From Phycisphaerae bacterium (GTDB lineage Bacteria > Planctomycetota > Phycisphaerae > UBA1845): 63,996 nucleotides of DNA. The stretch is taken from NCBI GenBank assembly GCA_029260235.1, contig JAJDDP010000011.1, positions 1 through 63,996 on the forward strand. Reading direction: 5' to 3'. The first letter of the stretch is position 1; each line of letters begins with the position of its first letter. A model generated the notes under the pieces. That model was not told the DNA's origin and searched no databases. It saw nothing but the letters and a program-made list of their open reading frames with translations. Positions 43,417-51,711 of the stretch are shown in pieces. A program made the translations under genes and the position numbers.

Positions 43417-43839
43417 ATGGAGGTGCTGGACTTGACCCACCGGATTGCAAGCAACACAAGCGGCCAAGGATTGCACGAAATCACCGAGAGGGTTGTTTCT
43501 TTGGTGGAGTCGGCCGGCATCGAGGCTGGGCTTTGCACCGTCTTTGTCCAGCATACCTCAGCCAGCTTGATCATCCAGGAAAACGCAGACCCATCGGCCC
43601 GGCATGATCTTGAGGTGTGGCTTTGTCGGTTGGTGGCTGAGAATGATCCGCACTTCACCCACACCGCTGAGGGGCCTGACGACATGCCTTCGCACATCAA
43701 ATCGGCACTGACCGCCACATCGCTGGCTATCCCCATCATCGACGGGCGATTGGGGCTGGGAACCTGGCAGGGCATCTATTTGTGGGAACACCGCCACCGA
43801 GGCAGTTCGAGGCAGCTGCTGATTCATATTGGCACCTGA
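43417..43839 (+). CDS. yjbQ: UPF0047 / YjbQ family protein
   Basis: A 140-residue protein of the YjbQ family, small beta-rich trimers; some members have weak thiamine-phosphate synthase activity, but the physiological role is unsettled. Diagnostic blocks: FVQHTSASLIIQENADPS, DMPSHIKSALTATSLAIPI and GTWQGIYLWEHRHRG, with the metal-binding histidines. AGGA eight bases upstream supports the ATG. It is divergent from glgB. Confidence 0.93.
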   Translation: MEVLDLTHRIASNTSGQGLHEITERVVSLVESAGIEAGLCTVFVQHTSASLIIQENADPSARHDLEVWLCRLVAENDPHFTHTAEGPDDMPSHIKSALTATSLAIPIIDGRLGLGTWQGIYLWEHRHRGSSRQLLIHIGT

Positions 43840-43858
43840 CCCCGTCAAAGGAAAGGCT

Positions 43859-44734
43859 ATGTCGGAGGATCAAGCCAGTGGTGGGCGGAGCTACGCTGCC
43901 TCAGCGGTTGATCGGGAGCGTGATTCGTTTGCAGGCAAGGTTTGGGCGATGTTTAGCCCAATGGGCAGAGCGGCACCCCTAGCTCTGCATTGGCTCGTCC
44001 TCCGCGGGCTTCTCGCCGGCGTTCTCTACACTGGACTCTATCGAGCCTCTTGGCGGCTGTTTGGCGAGGTCGCCGGCGTTCGGCTAATGCCTGCGCTAAC
44101 CATCTGGCTGCTCGACGTGGTTTGGTTCAGTTCGTTGGCGATCCTTGCTGTGGGCAAGGCGGCTGATCAATGGGCAGCAAACGACGATGGCAAATTGCTG
44201 GATGCAAAGAGTGACCAGCCCTCGCTGCCAAGCATTGGCATTCTTGCGCTCGTTGTGCTCTTGATTCTAAAACTCACGCTCTGGACTGCGCTGCCCACGG
44301 GCATCGAGGGGTGGCCTACCGATTGGCGACGACATTTCAACTTCCTTTATCCAAGGCCAGTGCTTCGACCCTTGGTGTTGGCCCCGATGTGGGGCTGTTG
44401 GGCGTTGATTTTGGCCAAGGGAGTGGGTAGACCTTCGGTCAAGCACGATACTCAGCCGTCAGGTGCGGACGATTCGCCGTCGCCACAGTTGGTGCTGGGT
44501 TGGTTCATGGGGGCGACGGCTTTGACTGCCCTGTTCTGCGGGCGTCATGGTCGCTGGATGATCGGTTGCATCATCGGCTTGGTTGTCTTGGCCGTGACGT
44601 TCGTCTTCTGCGTGGCTGCGGCGCGGCGATTTTCCGGGCATACCCGATTCACTGTGCTGGCTGCGTCTCAGGTCTCCCAAGTCACTTTTCTGGCGGCCTA
44701 CTTGGTGGCGGCGCAGTACATCTATCGCCATTGA
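43859..44734 (+). CDS. Polytopic membrane protein of unknown function
   Basis: From an ATG with AAAGGAAAGG six bases upstream, the product has 291 residues. Hydrophobic segments lie near 45-70, 80-105, 130-155, 175-195, 215-235, 235-260 and 265-290. No family was recognised. It begins 19 bases after yjbQ and is probably cotranscribed; it converges on xseB. Confidence 0.7.
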   Translation: MSEDQASGGRSYAASAVDRERDSFAGKVWAMFSPMGRAAPLALHWLVLRGLLAGVLYTGLYRASWRLFGEVAGVRLMPALTIWLLDVVWFSSLAILAVGKAADQWAANDDGKLLDAKSDQPSLPSIGILALVVLLILKLTLWTALPTGIEGWPTDWRRHFNFLYPRPVLRPLVLAPMWGCWALILAKGVGRPSVKHDTQPSGADDSPSPQLVLGWFMGATALTALFCGRHGRWMIGCIIGLVVLAVTFVFCVAAARRFSGHTRFTVLAASQVSQVTFLAAYLVAAQYIYRH

Positions 44735-44767
44735 ACTGCTGATGTTGATCGGGATTGCCAGGGCAGG

Positions 44768-44992
44768 CTAGGTCTGCGTTGGGGCATCGGGGGAGGCATT
44801 GGACTCTGGTTGTAGCTTCTGGATTCGCTGCTCAGCCTTGCTCAGGATTCCGCGACATTGAGTGACCAGCTTCATGCCTTGCTCGTACTTGGTGATGGAT
44901 TCCTCGAGGCTGATCTGCCCATTCTCAATCTGTTCAGCTAACGTCTCAAGCTGGCTGAGCGCTTCTTCGAATGTCGGGGTTGTCTTAGCCAT
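44768..44992 (-). CDS. xseB: Exodeoxyribonuclease VII small subunit
   Basis: A 74-residue helical subunit with FEEALSQLETLAEQIENGQ and LEESITKYEQGMKLVTQCR, the family core. It binds XseA to form the single-strand-specific exonuclease VII, used in repair. It follows xseA by 23 bases and is the last gene of the unit. Confidence 0.95.
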   Translation of the reverse strand: MAKTTPTFEEALSQLETLAEQIENGQISLEESITKYEQGMKLVTQCRGILSKAEQRIQKLQPESNASPDAPTQT

Positions 44993-45015
44993 GGTTGCCT
45001 CGGCAAGCGACTTGG

Positions 45016-46581
45016 TTAATCGAACAGCTCCATCTGTTTCTGGTTAACTACCCGGCTCTCGAAATCCCCATCGGCGGTCTCGGTCACCAAGATCTCGCCG
45101 TCACGGAGCGTATTCGGATCGCTGACCAACATCTTGCCCTTTTTGACTCGGGTGATGGAATACCCGCGCCGCAGTGTACTCCGACAGCCCAGGGCCGACA
45201 ATCGGGCGGCATTCGATTCAATCCGATCTTGTTGGCGTTGAATGAGTATGGTCGTCTGGCTATCGAGCCGGCGATCCAGTTGCTCGATCCGTGCAACAGA
45301 CCGGGCGACCCGATGAATGGGAGAAGCCAAGATCAGTTTCGAGGCAGTGCCCTCAGTCAGGCGCACCGCGATCGATACCCGGTGAGCCACCGCCCAGCGG
45401 AGTCGGGTTTGGATGTCGGAAATCCTGTGATCCATGCGCATGGCATAGCTGTGGGGTTGAATCTTCAAGAGAAGTCGCTCTGCCCGGCGCAGGTGGTCAT
45501 GGGCTTGCCCGAGACGATGCGGGACTTGGCTCGCCAGCCGCGAGGCGAGTTCATCCACGGTCATCATGCGACGGTCGATGATGCCTGTCGGCTCGGCGAA
45601 CGCCCGCCGCCGGTGAGCCGATTCAAGCTGGAGCTTGCCCATGTCCAAGCGATGGCCCATCGAGCGAACCAAGGTTGCCTCGTGCCGATCAATCAGGGAC
45701 AAGACTTCTTGACGATCAGGTGCTGCCAGTTCTGCGGCCGCCGTCGGTGTTGCTGCCCGAAGGTCGGCCACCAGGTCGGAAATGGAAACGTCCACTTCGT
45801 GGCCTACTGCGCTAATGACCGGAATTGAACTAGCGAAGATCGCCCGGGCGACTGCTTCTTCGTTGAAGGCCCATAGGTCTTCGAGCGACCCGCCGCCGCG
45901 ACCCACGATGATCAGGTCGATGCCGCCCAACTCACCGCGCCGCCGATTCAGGTCGGCGAGTGTGCCGGCGATTTGTGCTGCAGCAGCGTCTCCTTGCACA
46001 GCCACGGGACAGAGGAGGATTCTGGCAGACGGGTAGCGGCGACCCAAAGTCTGGGTGATGTCGCTCACCGCAGCCCCGGTGGCTGAGGTCACCACGGCGA
46101 TTTGCTCGGGATAAGGCTGTAGCGGCTTCTTATGTTTTGGGTCGAACAACCCTTGGGCTTCGAGTTTGTCGCGCAGTTGCCGAAAGGCCAACTCAAGGGC
46201 GCCGACACCGCGAGGCTCAAGTTTGGACGTGTACAGTTGGTAGCGCCCAGCCCGCTCAAAGACATCGATATTCCCCGAGGCGATCACCTCGGTACCGTTC
46301 TCCGGCTCAAATTTGAGACGACTCGCCCCAGATCGCCACATGACACAGCTCAGTTCGCTGCTATCGTCCTTGAGCGTAAAATAGAGATGGCCACTGCCGT
46401 GCCGCTTGAAGTTGCTGAGCTGGCCAATCACATGCACCTTCGTCGGCAGCGTGTCAGCCAGCGCATTCTTGACCATAGCGGTCAGAATCGAGACGCTGAG
46501 CAATCGCTCCTGCCGCACGTTTCCAGCTGGCGAACCAGACGTAGCTTGATGTTCCGGTCGTAGAGGCATGCCGCGGGTCAT
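45016..46581 (-). CDS. xseA: Exodeoxyribonuclease VII large subunit
   Basis: A 521-residue catalytic subunit. The N-terminal OB fold (VIGQLSNFKRHGSGHLYFTLKD) spans about residues 35-120. The nuclease domain carries IAVVTSATGAAVSDI, DLIIVGRGGGSLEDLWAFNEE and PVISAVGHEVDVSISDLVAD, then a long coiled helical region for XseB binding, and a C-terminal GYSITR-like segment. The start is not secured: TTG at 46608 and ATG codons at 46581 and 46569 are all in frame with no good binding site. Confidence 0.95.
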   Translation of the reverse strand: MTRGMPLRPEHQATSGSPAGNVRQERLLSVSILTAMVKNALADTLPTKVHVIGQLSNFKRHGSGHLYFTLKDDSSELSCVMWRSGASRLKFEPENGTEVIASGNIDVFERAGRYQLYTSKLEPRGVGALELAFRQLRDKLEAQGLFDPKHKKPLQPYPEQIAVVTSATGAAVSDITQTLGRRYPSARILLCPVAVQGDAAAAQIAGTLADLNRRRGELGGIDLIIVGRGGGSLEDLWAFNEEAVARAIFASSIPVISAVGHEVDVSISDLVADLRAATPTAAAELAAPDRQEVLSLIDRHEATLVRSMGHRLDMGKLQLESAHRRRAFAEPTGIIDRRMMTVDELASRLASQVPHRLGQAHDHLRRAERLLLKIQPHSYAMRMDHRISDIQTRLRWAVAHRVSIAVRLTEGTASKLILASPIHRVARSVARIEQLDRRLDSQTTILIQRQQDRIESNAARLSALGCRSTLRRGYSITRVKKGKMLVSDPNTLRDGEILVTETADGDFESRVVNQKQMELFD

Positions 46582-46665
46582 TTTCAAGGATGAGATTGAT
46601 TGAAGCAAGCCACCAGGCTTAGAAGGGCGCGGGACTCGCCCTATCGCTAGATGCTCACGCGTCTG

Positions 46666-47214
46666 TCAATTCTCCCGTGTCACCTCGAGCCGCGCATAGA
46701 CATCCTTGCGGAAACTGAGCACGTCGTCTTGGGTGACTTCACTTGGCGGTTTTCTCCCATAGGGTGGAACGAACATCTCTGAGGCGGGTCGCCGGTCAAC
46801 GTACTCGTCGATGGAGGCCACGACCCGAGCAGGAATACCAGCCACGACGCTGTCCGACGGCACGTCCCGGGTGACGACGCTGCCGGCTCCGATAACCACG
46901 TTGTTGCCGATGGTTACCCCGGGCATGATGATGGCGCCGTATCCTACGAATACGTTGTCGCCGATGGCTACGCTCTTGACCCGATACTCTCCGGTGAACA
47001 GGTAGTAGCTGGCGTCGTGGGTCAAGACCATAGCCCCCGGGGCGAAGATGCAGTTTTCTCCGCAGCGGATGAGATGGGGAAACATGCCGTCAAGGTGAGC
47101 GCTGCGGATTCGGGTACCCTGGCCGATCTCCATTTCGGCGAGCACTCTTTTCGATGCGCTCACTTGGCGATAAGACCGAAAGGCCCGCCCGATCCTGCGA
47201 ATGAAGTCAAGCAT
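46666..47214 (-). CDS. Left-handed beta-helix (hexapeptide) acetyltransferase
   Basis: A 182-residue acyltransferase whose start is fixed by GAGGAGG before the ATG. Hexapeptide repeats run through VAIGDNVFVGYGAIIMPGV and TIGNNVVIGAGSVVTRDV, followed by VVAGIPARVV; THDASY carries the likely catalytic His. It is like CatB/LbH-type O-acetyltransferases of surface polysaccharide clusters. It lies next to, but divergent from, the GNAT, flippase and glycosyltransferase genes, which suggests a polysaccharide role. Confidence 0.88.
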   Translation of the reverse strand: MLDFIRRIGRAFRSYRQVSASKRVLAEMEIGQGTRIRSAHLDGMFPHLIRCGENCIFAPGAMVLTHDASYYLFTGEYRVKSVAIGDNVFVGYGAIIMPGVTIGNNVVIGAGSVVTRDVPSDSVVAGIPARVVASIDEYVDRRPASEMFVPPYGRKPPSEVTQDDVLSFRKDVYARLEVTREN

Positions 47215-47343
47215 GGCACCTCCTCTTGGCGAACCAATCCTGCATCCCGGGCGACTGCTCCGCTGGACAAACACGGGTCTTCTGATGCAGACTAACCCCA
47301 CTGGTGAGATAATCAAAAGGCCGGAGGTCAGGAGATTCATCCA

Positions 47344-47880
47344 ATCGACGCCATTTCTATCCGAGAAGTCAACGCGAAGGACGTCCGTGCCCTGCTGGCG
47401 TTTTACGAATCGTTCTCGGAAGCCGACGTGCAGCTATTCAAGCCCTGGCCTTTCACCGAGGAGGCCATGGCCAAGCATATCGCCGACACTGAGGCGGGCG
47501 GGGCGATCAGCCTGGTGGCTGTCGAGGGTGGTGGCAGCATCTGTGGGCACGCCTTCATCAAGAATGTCAACCGTGTCGGAGCGGTTTCTATGTTGGGTTG
47601 GGCACGCCACCTAATTCTCAAATTGATGGGCAGGTCGCCAAGACCCCGACTGGGCATCGGCCTAGCTGTTTCAACCAGGGGCACCGGTCTGAGCCGCGAG
47701 CTTCTGAATCACCTGATCAACGATGCACGAAAAATGCGGCTAACGAAAATCGCACTCGGCGTCCACAAGGTCAATACGACCGCCAGGGCGCTCTATGAGC
47801 AGATGGGCTTTGAGATCGTGGGGGAACTCTCTCAACAAGATCGAAACGATTCCCACGAAATGGAATTGGATCTGCGCTGA
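47344..47880 (+). CDS. GNAT-family acetyltransferase without a canonical start codon
   Basis: A GNAT-like enzyme. The first ATG/GTG/TTG in the frame is GTG at 47428, giving 150 residues, but coding sequence typical of a GNAT start (AISIREVNAKDVRALLAFYES) runs upstream to about 47344. The open frame begins after TGA at 47305. ATC at 47344, nine bases after AGGAG, or ATT at 47335, seven bases after GGAGG, are the possible starts; the ATC is used here. The C-terminal part has LGIGLAVSTRGTGLSREL, the acetyl-CoA-binding region, and ALYEQMGFEIVGE. The substrate is unknown. It precedes the flippase gene by 125 bases. Confidence 0.7.
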   Translation: MDAISIREVNAKDVRALLAFYESFSEADVQLFKPWPFTEEAMAKHIADTEAGGAISLVAVEGGGSICGHAFIKNVNRVGAVSMLGWARHLILKLMGRSPRPRLGIGLAVSTRGTGLSRELLNHLINDARKMRLTKIALGVHKVNTTARALYEQMGFEIVGELSQQDRNDSHEMELDLR

Positions 47881-48005
47881 ATGAGCATATTGCCTCGGGG
47901 GTCCGGCACGTCTTTGTGGTGCGCGACTCGCGAGCTATGATCTGCTCGGCGGTTGATGGCTATTGCGGCAAAGTCGTGTCGTTTGACGTCTGAGTGGAAG
48001 ATGAC

Positions 48006-49544
48006 ATGCCCGACGGCAGCAACGTGAACACCAATGACGAGAATGCAGCCAACACATCGGCTGTTCCCCCCACCGCTTTGACTTCGTTGCAGCGCAGTGC
48101 GGTCCGGGGCAGTGCATTCTCGGTGACCAACCAAGCGGTCAAGCTTACCACCCATATTCTCACACTGCTGGTCGCTGCCTTCTACCTGGAGAAAGAACAG
48201 GTCGGCCTGTGGGCGGTGGCGTTTTCTATTCAGACGTTGATCCTGCTGGTGCGGGACAGCGGGTTAGCCAACTCGATCATCCAAGCCAAGGTGATCACCG
48301 ACAAGCACCTCAACTCGGTTCTCTGGCTCGGTTTGGGCCTGAGCGTTTTTCTGGCAGGCGGGTTAGCCCTCTTGGCCAAGTCGTTGGCGTCCTTCATGGG
48401 CAAGGAACAATTAGCGCCGATGCTGTGGGTCATGGCTATTCCTATTGTTGCCCAAGCATTTGGTAGCGTCCAAGAAACTCAACTACGCAAAGAGCTGCGG
48501 TTTGGCCGCTTATTGCTGGCAGACTCAGGCAGCGCCGTGCTCGCTTCTGTGGCATGTGTCATTGCCCTCGCCTTGGGCGCAGGCATCTGGGGCCTGGTTC
48601 TGCGCATGGTGGCGGCCCCTCTCCTACTCGCGATTGCCTGCTGGCTGATGTCACCCTGGCGACCGAAACTGGAATTCGACATGGGCTGCGTTAAGAGCCT
48701 TTGGTCGTTTGGGGCCTACTTCTTTCTCACTGCGTTGCTGGGCTATGGAATGACCAGGCTCGATGTGGTTCTTCTCGGCAAACTACTTGGATTTACCGCG
48801 GCCGGCGTTTTCTTCATGGCCCGTAATCTCGCGCTGAGCCCGATTCAGGAATCGGTCAACGCGGTCGGCAGGGTCATGTTCCCTGTGTTTTCAGCCCTCC
48901 AGGGCGACAAAGCCAGCATCGCCTCGGGATACTTGTCCGCTACGCGCTGCTTGGCTGCCATCTTCTTTCCAATCATTGCCGCCTTGTTAGCCATTGCTCC
49001 AGAATTGGAGGCGGTTGTCCTGCCTGCGGAGTGGTCCGGAACGGCCATCATCATTCAAATCATTTCCGTGCAAGGTTTGATCATCTGTTTGAACAACCCA
49101 GCCAGCCAAGTCCTCTATGCTCGAGGGCGAAGCCGTCTTCAATTCGTCTATTCCTTGATCATAGGCGTCTTTGTGATCAGTGCTTTTGTTGTCGGTTGTC
49201 GATGGGGAGTGGTGGGTGTAGCGGTTACCTGGACGGTTGTACAATTCTGCGGCGCCCCCGTCGTCCTGTACTACGCCTGCCGAGAAGTCGAAATGAAAAT
49301 GACCCGCGTGATGCTAAACGTATCTGGACCTGCGCTGGCGGCAGCCTTGGCTGGATGCGCTGCGGAACTGGTCGCCAGCGTCTGGGCTGCAAGGGGATAT
49401 TCTGTCGGGCCTATGGTGCTTGGCCTGGAGGTGCTGGCAGGCTTGACCGTCTACCTGTTGATGAGCAGGCTGCTGTTTCGCGAAACAATCGAGAAGCTGC
49501 GCCGCGATTTCGGAGCTGCATTGGGAAGGTCGAGAGATTCATAG
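48006..49544 (+). CDS. Polysaccharide flippase, Wzx/MOP superfamily
   Basis: A 512-residue membrane protein with about twelve to fourteen hydrophobic segments, the size and layout of lipid-linked oligosaccharide flippases. SVTNQAVKLTTHILTLLVAA, GLANSIIQAKV, TQLRKELRFGRLL and GYGMTRLDVVLLGKLLG are typical of this superfamily (for example WzxC-like proteins). GGAAG five bases before the ATG supports the start; a GTG 12 bases earlier is in frame. The glycosyltransferase gene begins on the base after its stop codon, so they are coupled. Together with the acetyltransferases they suggest an exported polysaccharide or glycan. Confidence 0.88.
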   Translation: MPDGSNVNTNDENAANTSAVPPTALTSLQRSAVRGSAFSVTNQAVKLTTHILTLLVAAFYLEKEQVGLWAVAFSIQTLILLVRDSGLANSIIQAKVITDKHLNSVLWLGLGLSVFLAGGLALLAKSLASFMGKEQLAPMLWVMAIPIVAQAFGSVQETQLRKELRFGRLLLADSGSAVLASVACVIALALGAGIWGLVLRMVAAPLLLAIACWLMSPWRPKLEFDMGCVKSLWSFGAYFFLTALLGYGMTRLDVVLLGKLLGFTAAGVFFMARNLALSPIQESVNAVGRVMFPVFSALQGDKASIASGYLSATRCLAAIFFPIIAALLAIAPELEAVVLPAEWSGTAIIIQIISVQGLIICLNNPASQVLYARGRSRLQFVYSLIIGVFVISAFVVGCRWGVVGVAVTWTVVQFCGAPVVLYYACREVEMKMTRVMLNVSGPALAAALAGCAAELVASVWAARGYSVGPMVLGLEVLAGLTVYLLMSRLLFRETIEKLRRDFGAALGRSRDS

Positions 49545-50456
49545 ATGGCCCGCTCTGATTCATCCATCGCTGTCGTCGGCACCCGCAACTGGCTCGGAGT
49601 TGCCGAGCACCTCTTGCGCATTGCCGGGTACAGCAGTTGGCCTTTGCGGGTTGAACGCAGGTGGCTGTTTCTTCGCGTGTTGTTTAGTCCGCGCATTTGG
49701 TCAGCCGAGGCGATCCACATGGTATGGGGGGCAGAGCTCCCCGCATCGATCATGCTCGCTTGGATACTCCGCAAGCCGCTGGTCTGGCATTGGATCGGTA
49801 GCGACGTACCGCGGTTCGCCGGCTGGCGGGGTTGGAAGAGGCGGCTGGCTAACCGACTGGCCCGGCGCAGTGTGGTCGCCCATCTGGCAGACTCGCCCGA
49901 ACTAGCCGCTGAGTTGAAGAAACTGGGCATCGATGCAGAGGTGTGCCGCCTGCTGCCCGCATCGATTGAGGCTGAGGTGTTGCCCTTGCCGGAGAAGTTC
50001 CGCGTCTTGTCGTACTGGTTTGATGATCGGCGGACATTTTACGGGGGGGAAATCATCCTCGGCGCCGCCCGCTGCCTGCCCGATGTCGAGTTCATCATCG
50101 CTGGGGCTGAGGGTCGCGGCGCCCCAACTTTGCCCAATGTGACCTACCTGGGCCGATTGGACCAACTGGAGGAGATCTACGCCAGGGTCTCGGTGTTCGT
50201 TCGGATGCCCGAGCACGACAGTCTCTCAGCCATGGTGCTTGAAGCTTTGGCCCGTGGGCGGTACGTCATTTGCAACAAGCCTTTCGACGAATGTTTGTAT
50301 GCCGATTCGCTGGATTCCCTCTGCGCCGCCATTGGGCAGGCCCGGTCCCAGTCTGTCCCCAATCGAGCGGGGGCGGCGGTAGTGAAGTCGAGCTTTCGCC
50401 TCCAGGCGGAGGCCCATGTTTTGGCCCGCGTCTATGGCCGCGTTTTGACGCCCTGA
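49545..50456 (+). CDS. Glycosyltransferase, GT-B-like
   Basis: A 303-residue soluble protein. The C-terminal half has VEFIIAGAEG, VTYLGRLDQLEEIYARV and VRMPEHDSLSAMVLEALARG, the donor-sugar binding domain of GT4-like enzymes (the E-x7-E motif is represented by EHDSLSAMVLE). The N-terminal half resembles the acceptor domain but is short. The start codon follows the flippase stop codon directly, so translation is coupled. The sugar and acceptor cannot be read from sequence. It is followed by a 600-base region with no large ORF. Confidence 0.82.
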   Translation: MARSDSSIAVVGTRNWLGVAEHLLRIAGYSSWPLRVERRWLFLRVLFSPRIWSAEAIHMVWGAELPASIMLAWILRKPLVWHWIGSDVPRFAGWRGWKRRLANRLARRSVVAHLADSPELAAELKKLGIDAEVCRLLPASIEAEVLPLPEKFRVLSYWFDDRRTFYGGEIILGAARCLPDVEFIIAGAEGRGAPTLPNVTYLGRLDQLEEIYARVSVFVRMPEHDSLSAMVLEALARGRYVICNKPFDECLYADSLDSLCAAIGQARSQSVPNRAGAAVVKSSFRLQAEAHVLARVYGRVLTP

Positions 50457-50671
50457 GCGAACCATCCTTCGTCTGATAACCATTCCTGAGCGGCTCCCCG
50501 TGCTGGCGTGCGGCTTTTCTGGGGCTTCTGATACATGAGGAGAACTACCCGGCAGGGCTGAACGCAAGTTACGCCTGATAGCCCGCCGATAAGCAAGGGC
50601 AGCCTAGCCGGTGGTCGATAGGCCAAGCCGGGGTAGGCGGTACCGCGGATTATCAGTCCAACTTGGAACAA
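50457..50671 (+). other. Structured non-coding stretch upstream of a small ORF
   Basis: No sizeable ORF lies here. At 50602-50638 the sequence folds into a long arm: GCCTA/TAGGC, then CCGG/CCGG, then GGTC/GGCC closing a GATA loop, separated by small internal loops. The palindrome GCGGTACCGC follows at 50637-50646. This suggests a folded RNA leader. No known riboswitch class could be matched by eye. Confidence 0.4.
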
Positions 50672-50686
50672 ATGGAGCAAGCAATC

Positions 50687-50776
50687 ATGAGCGCACTATT
50701 CGGTGTTTTTGCAGCAGCGATGTTTTCGATCTTCGGACTTGTTGGCGGTCTCTTCCAGCAGGCCTTGGTCTTCTGA
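50687..50776 (+). CDS. 29-residue hydrophobic peptide
   Basis: The ORF encodes MSALFGVFAAAMFSIFGLVG plus GLFQQALVF, a single membrane-spanning helix with almost no charge. GGAG lies nine bases before the ATG; an in-frame ATG at 50672 would add five residues. It sits between a folded leader and a strong terminator, in a region with no other gene. Small hydrophobic peptides of this kind include membrane-complex subunits and type I toxins, but nothing here decides between these, and the ORF could be chance. Confidence 0.4.
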   Translation: MSALFGVFAAAMFSIFGLVGGLFQQALVF

Positions 50777-50912
50777 TTGGAAAATGGGGGGACTATTTCC
50801 AGCCCTACCATGATCCACGTGGGGAATGCGCTCCATTTTGCGCTATGCACCCCAGTTGGAGCATTCTTGGGCTTGACCTTGTCATGCATTCCCGGCTATT
50901 GTGGCTTTATCG

Positions 50913-50991
50913 GACCGGCTTACCGGTCTTGATTGGTTAGTCGTAACGGGATTTGAGAGAGACGCGCAGAGTATGCGTGCGCTCTTTTTTT
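50913..50991 (+). terminator. Tandem hairpins with a T run, Rho-independent terminator
   Basis: The first hairpin is GACCGG-CTTA-CCGGTC at 50913-50928. The second pairs 50958-50961 with 50982-50985 and 50963-50968 with 50974-50979, with a small internal loop, followed by seven T at 50985-50991. It would end a transcript running through the small ORF and before the PEP-CTERM gene. Confidence 0.68.
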
Positions 50992-51073
50992 ATGGGTTCA
51001 GATCGCCCAAGGAGTGGTCGATCCGCCGCGAGCCGCGGTGACGGACTCTGGGACAATCGAGGAGGTGGAAGGG

Positions 51074-51637
51074 ATGAAGCGGAAACTCAGCACCGTACTA
51101 GTCGGGATCGCGTGCGTCGTCCAAGCAGAAGCTGTCGAGGCGGGTGTGATCAACTTCGCGCCGTCTGCTGCGACCGTTGAGGTTGGGACGCCGATCAATG
51201 TTGTCTTGTCTGTCTCTTTGGGGGGCCTGACGAGCTTTGAAGGAGCTGCGATTTTCATCGGTGCCGATGGCGTCACCGATCTTCTCTTTGCGGTCTCGCC
51301 AGGCTGGTCATCCACTTTCAATGTGACTGGGCCGCTCTTCGACACGCAGCCGGGCCTCTACGAGGACGACGTACTGATCCAATCGGACAACGCCTTTCCA
51401 CTGGCCACCGATGGAATCGTCCTCGGGACGCTCACAATCGATACCACCGGTATGGTCGCTGGCGGACCTCATACGGTTGTTATCGATCAAAACGAGAGCT
51501 TCCTCGGCTTTTTCGGCGGCGAGGAGCCTATCATCGAGGATGTTACGGGTTCTTTCTCCTTCATGCTTACCCCAGAACCCTCATCCCTGTTGCTCCTGTT
51601 GCTCGGCGGGGCCGGCTTGCGGCGCCGAAGTCGCTGA
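51074..51637 (+). CDS. PEP-CTERM sorting-domain protein, cohesin-like
   Basis: A 187-residue exported protein. GGAGG precedes the ATG, and a signal peptide ends near VEAGV (about residue 24). The body is a beta-rich domain (ATVEVGTPINVVLSVS, VLGTLTIDTTG) resembling the cohesin fold. The C-terminus TPEPSSLLLLLLGGAGLRRR is a PEP-CTERM signal: Pro-Glu-Pro, hydrophobic helix, Arg-rich end, processed by an exosortase/archaeosortase-type enzyme. No exosortase gene is in the window. It follows the terminator at 50958-50991. Confidence 0.85.
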   Translation: MKRKLSTVLVGIACVVQAEAVEAGVINFAPSAATVEVGTPINVVLSVSLGGLTSFEGAAIFIGADGVTDLLFAVSPGWSSTFNVTGPLFDTQPGLYEDDVLIQSDNAFPLATDGIVLGTLTIDTTGMVAGGPHTVVIDQNESFLGFFGGEEPIIEDVTGSFSFMLTPEPSSLLLLLLGGAGLRRRSR

Positions 51638-51711
51638 GGCTCAGCCCACATTTCCAGATGATGGATGTACCGGCGTCCTCGAATTCCTGAGTTTCGGTAG
51701 GCGTTGATGGC

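Noticed and set aside
50637-50653. T-box-like string (GGTACCGCGG) after the long hairpin
   Set aside because: The T-box core is approached (TACCGCGG), but no stem I, specifier codon or downstream synthetase or amino acid gene is present; the palindrome alone explains it.
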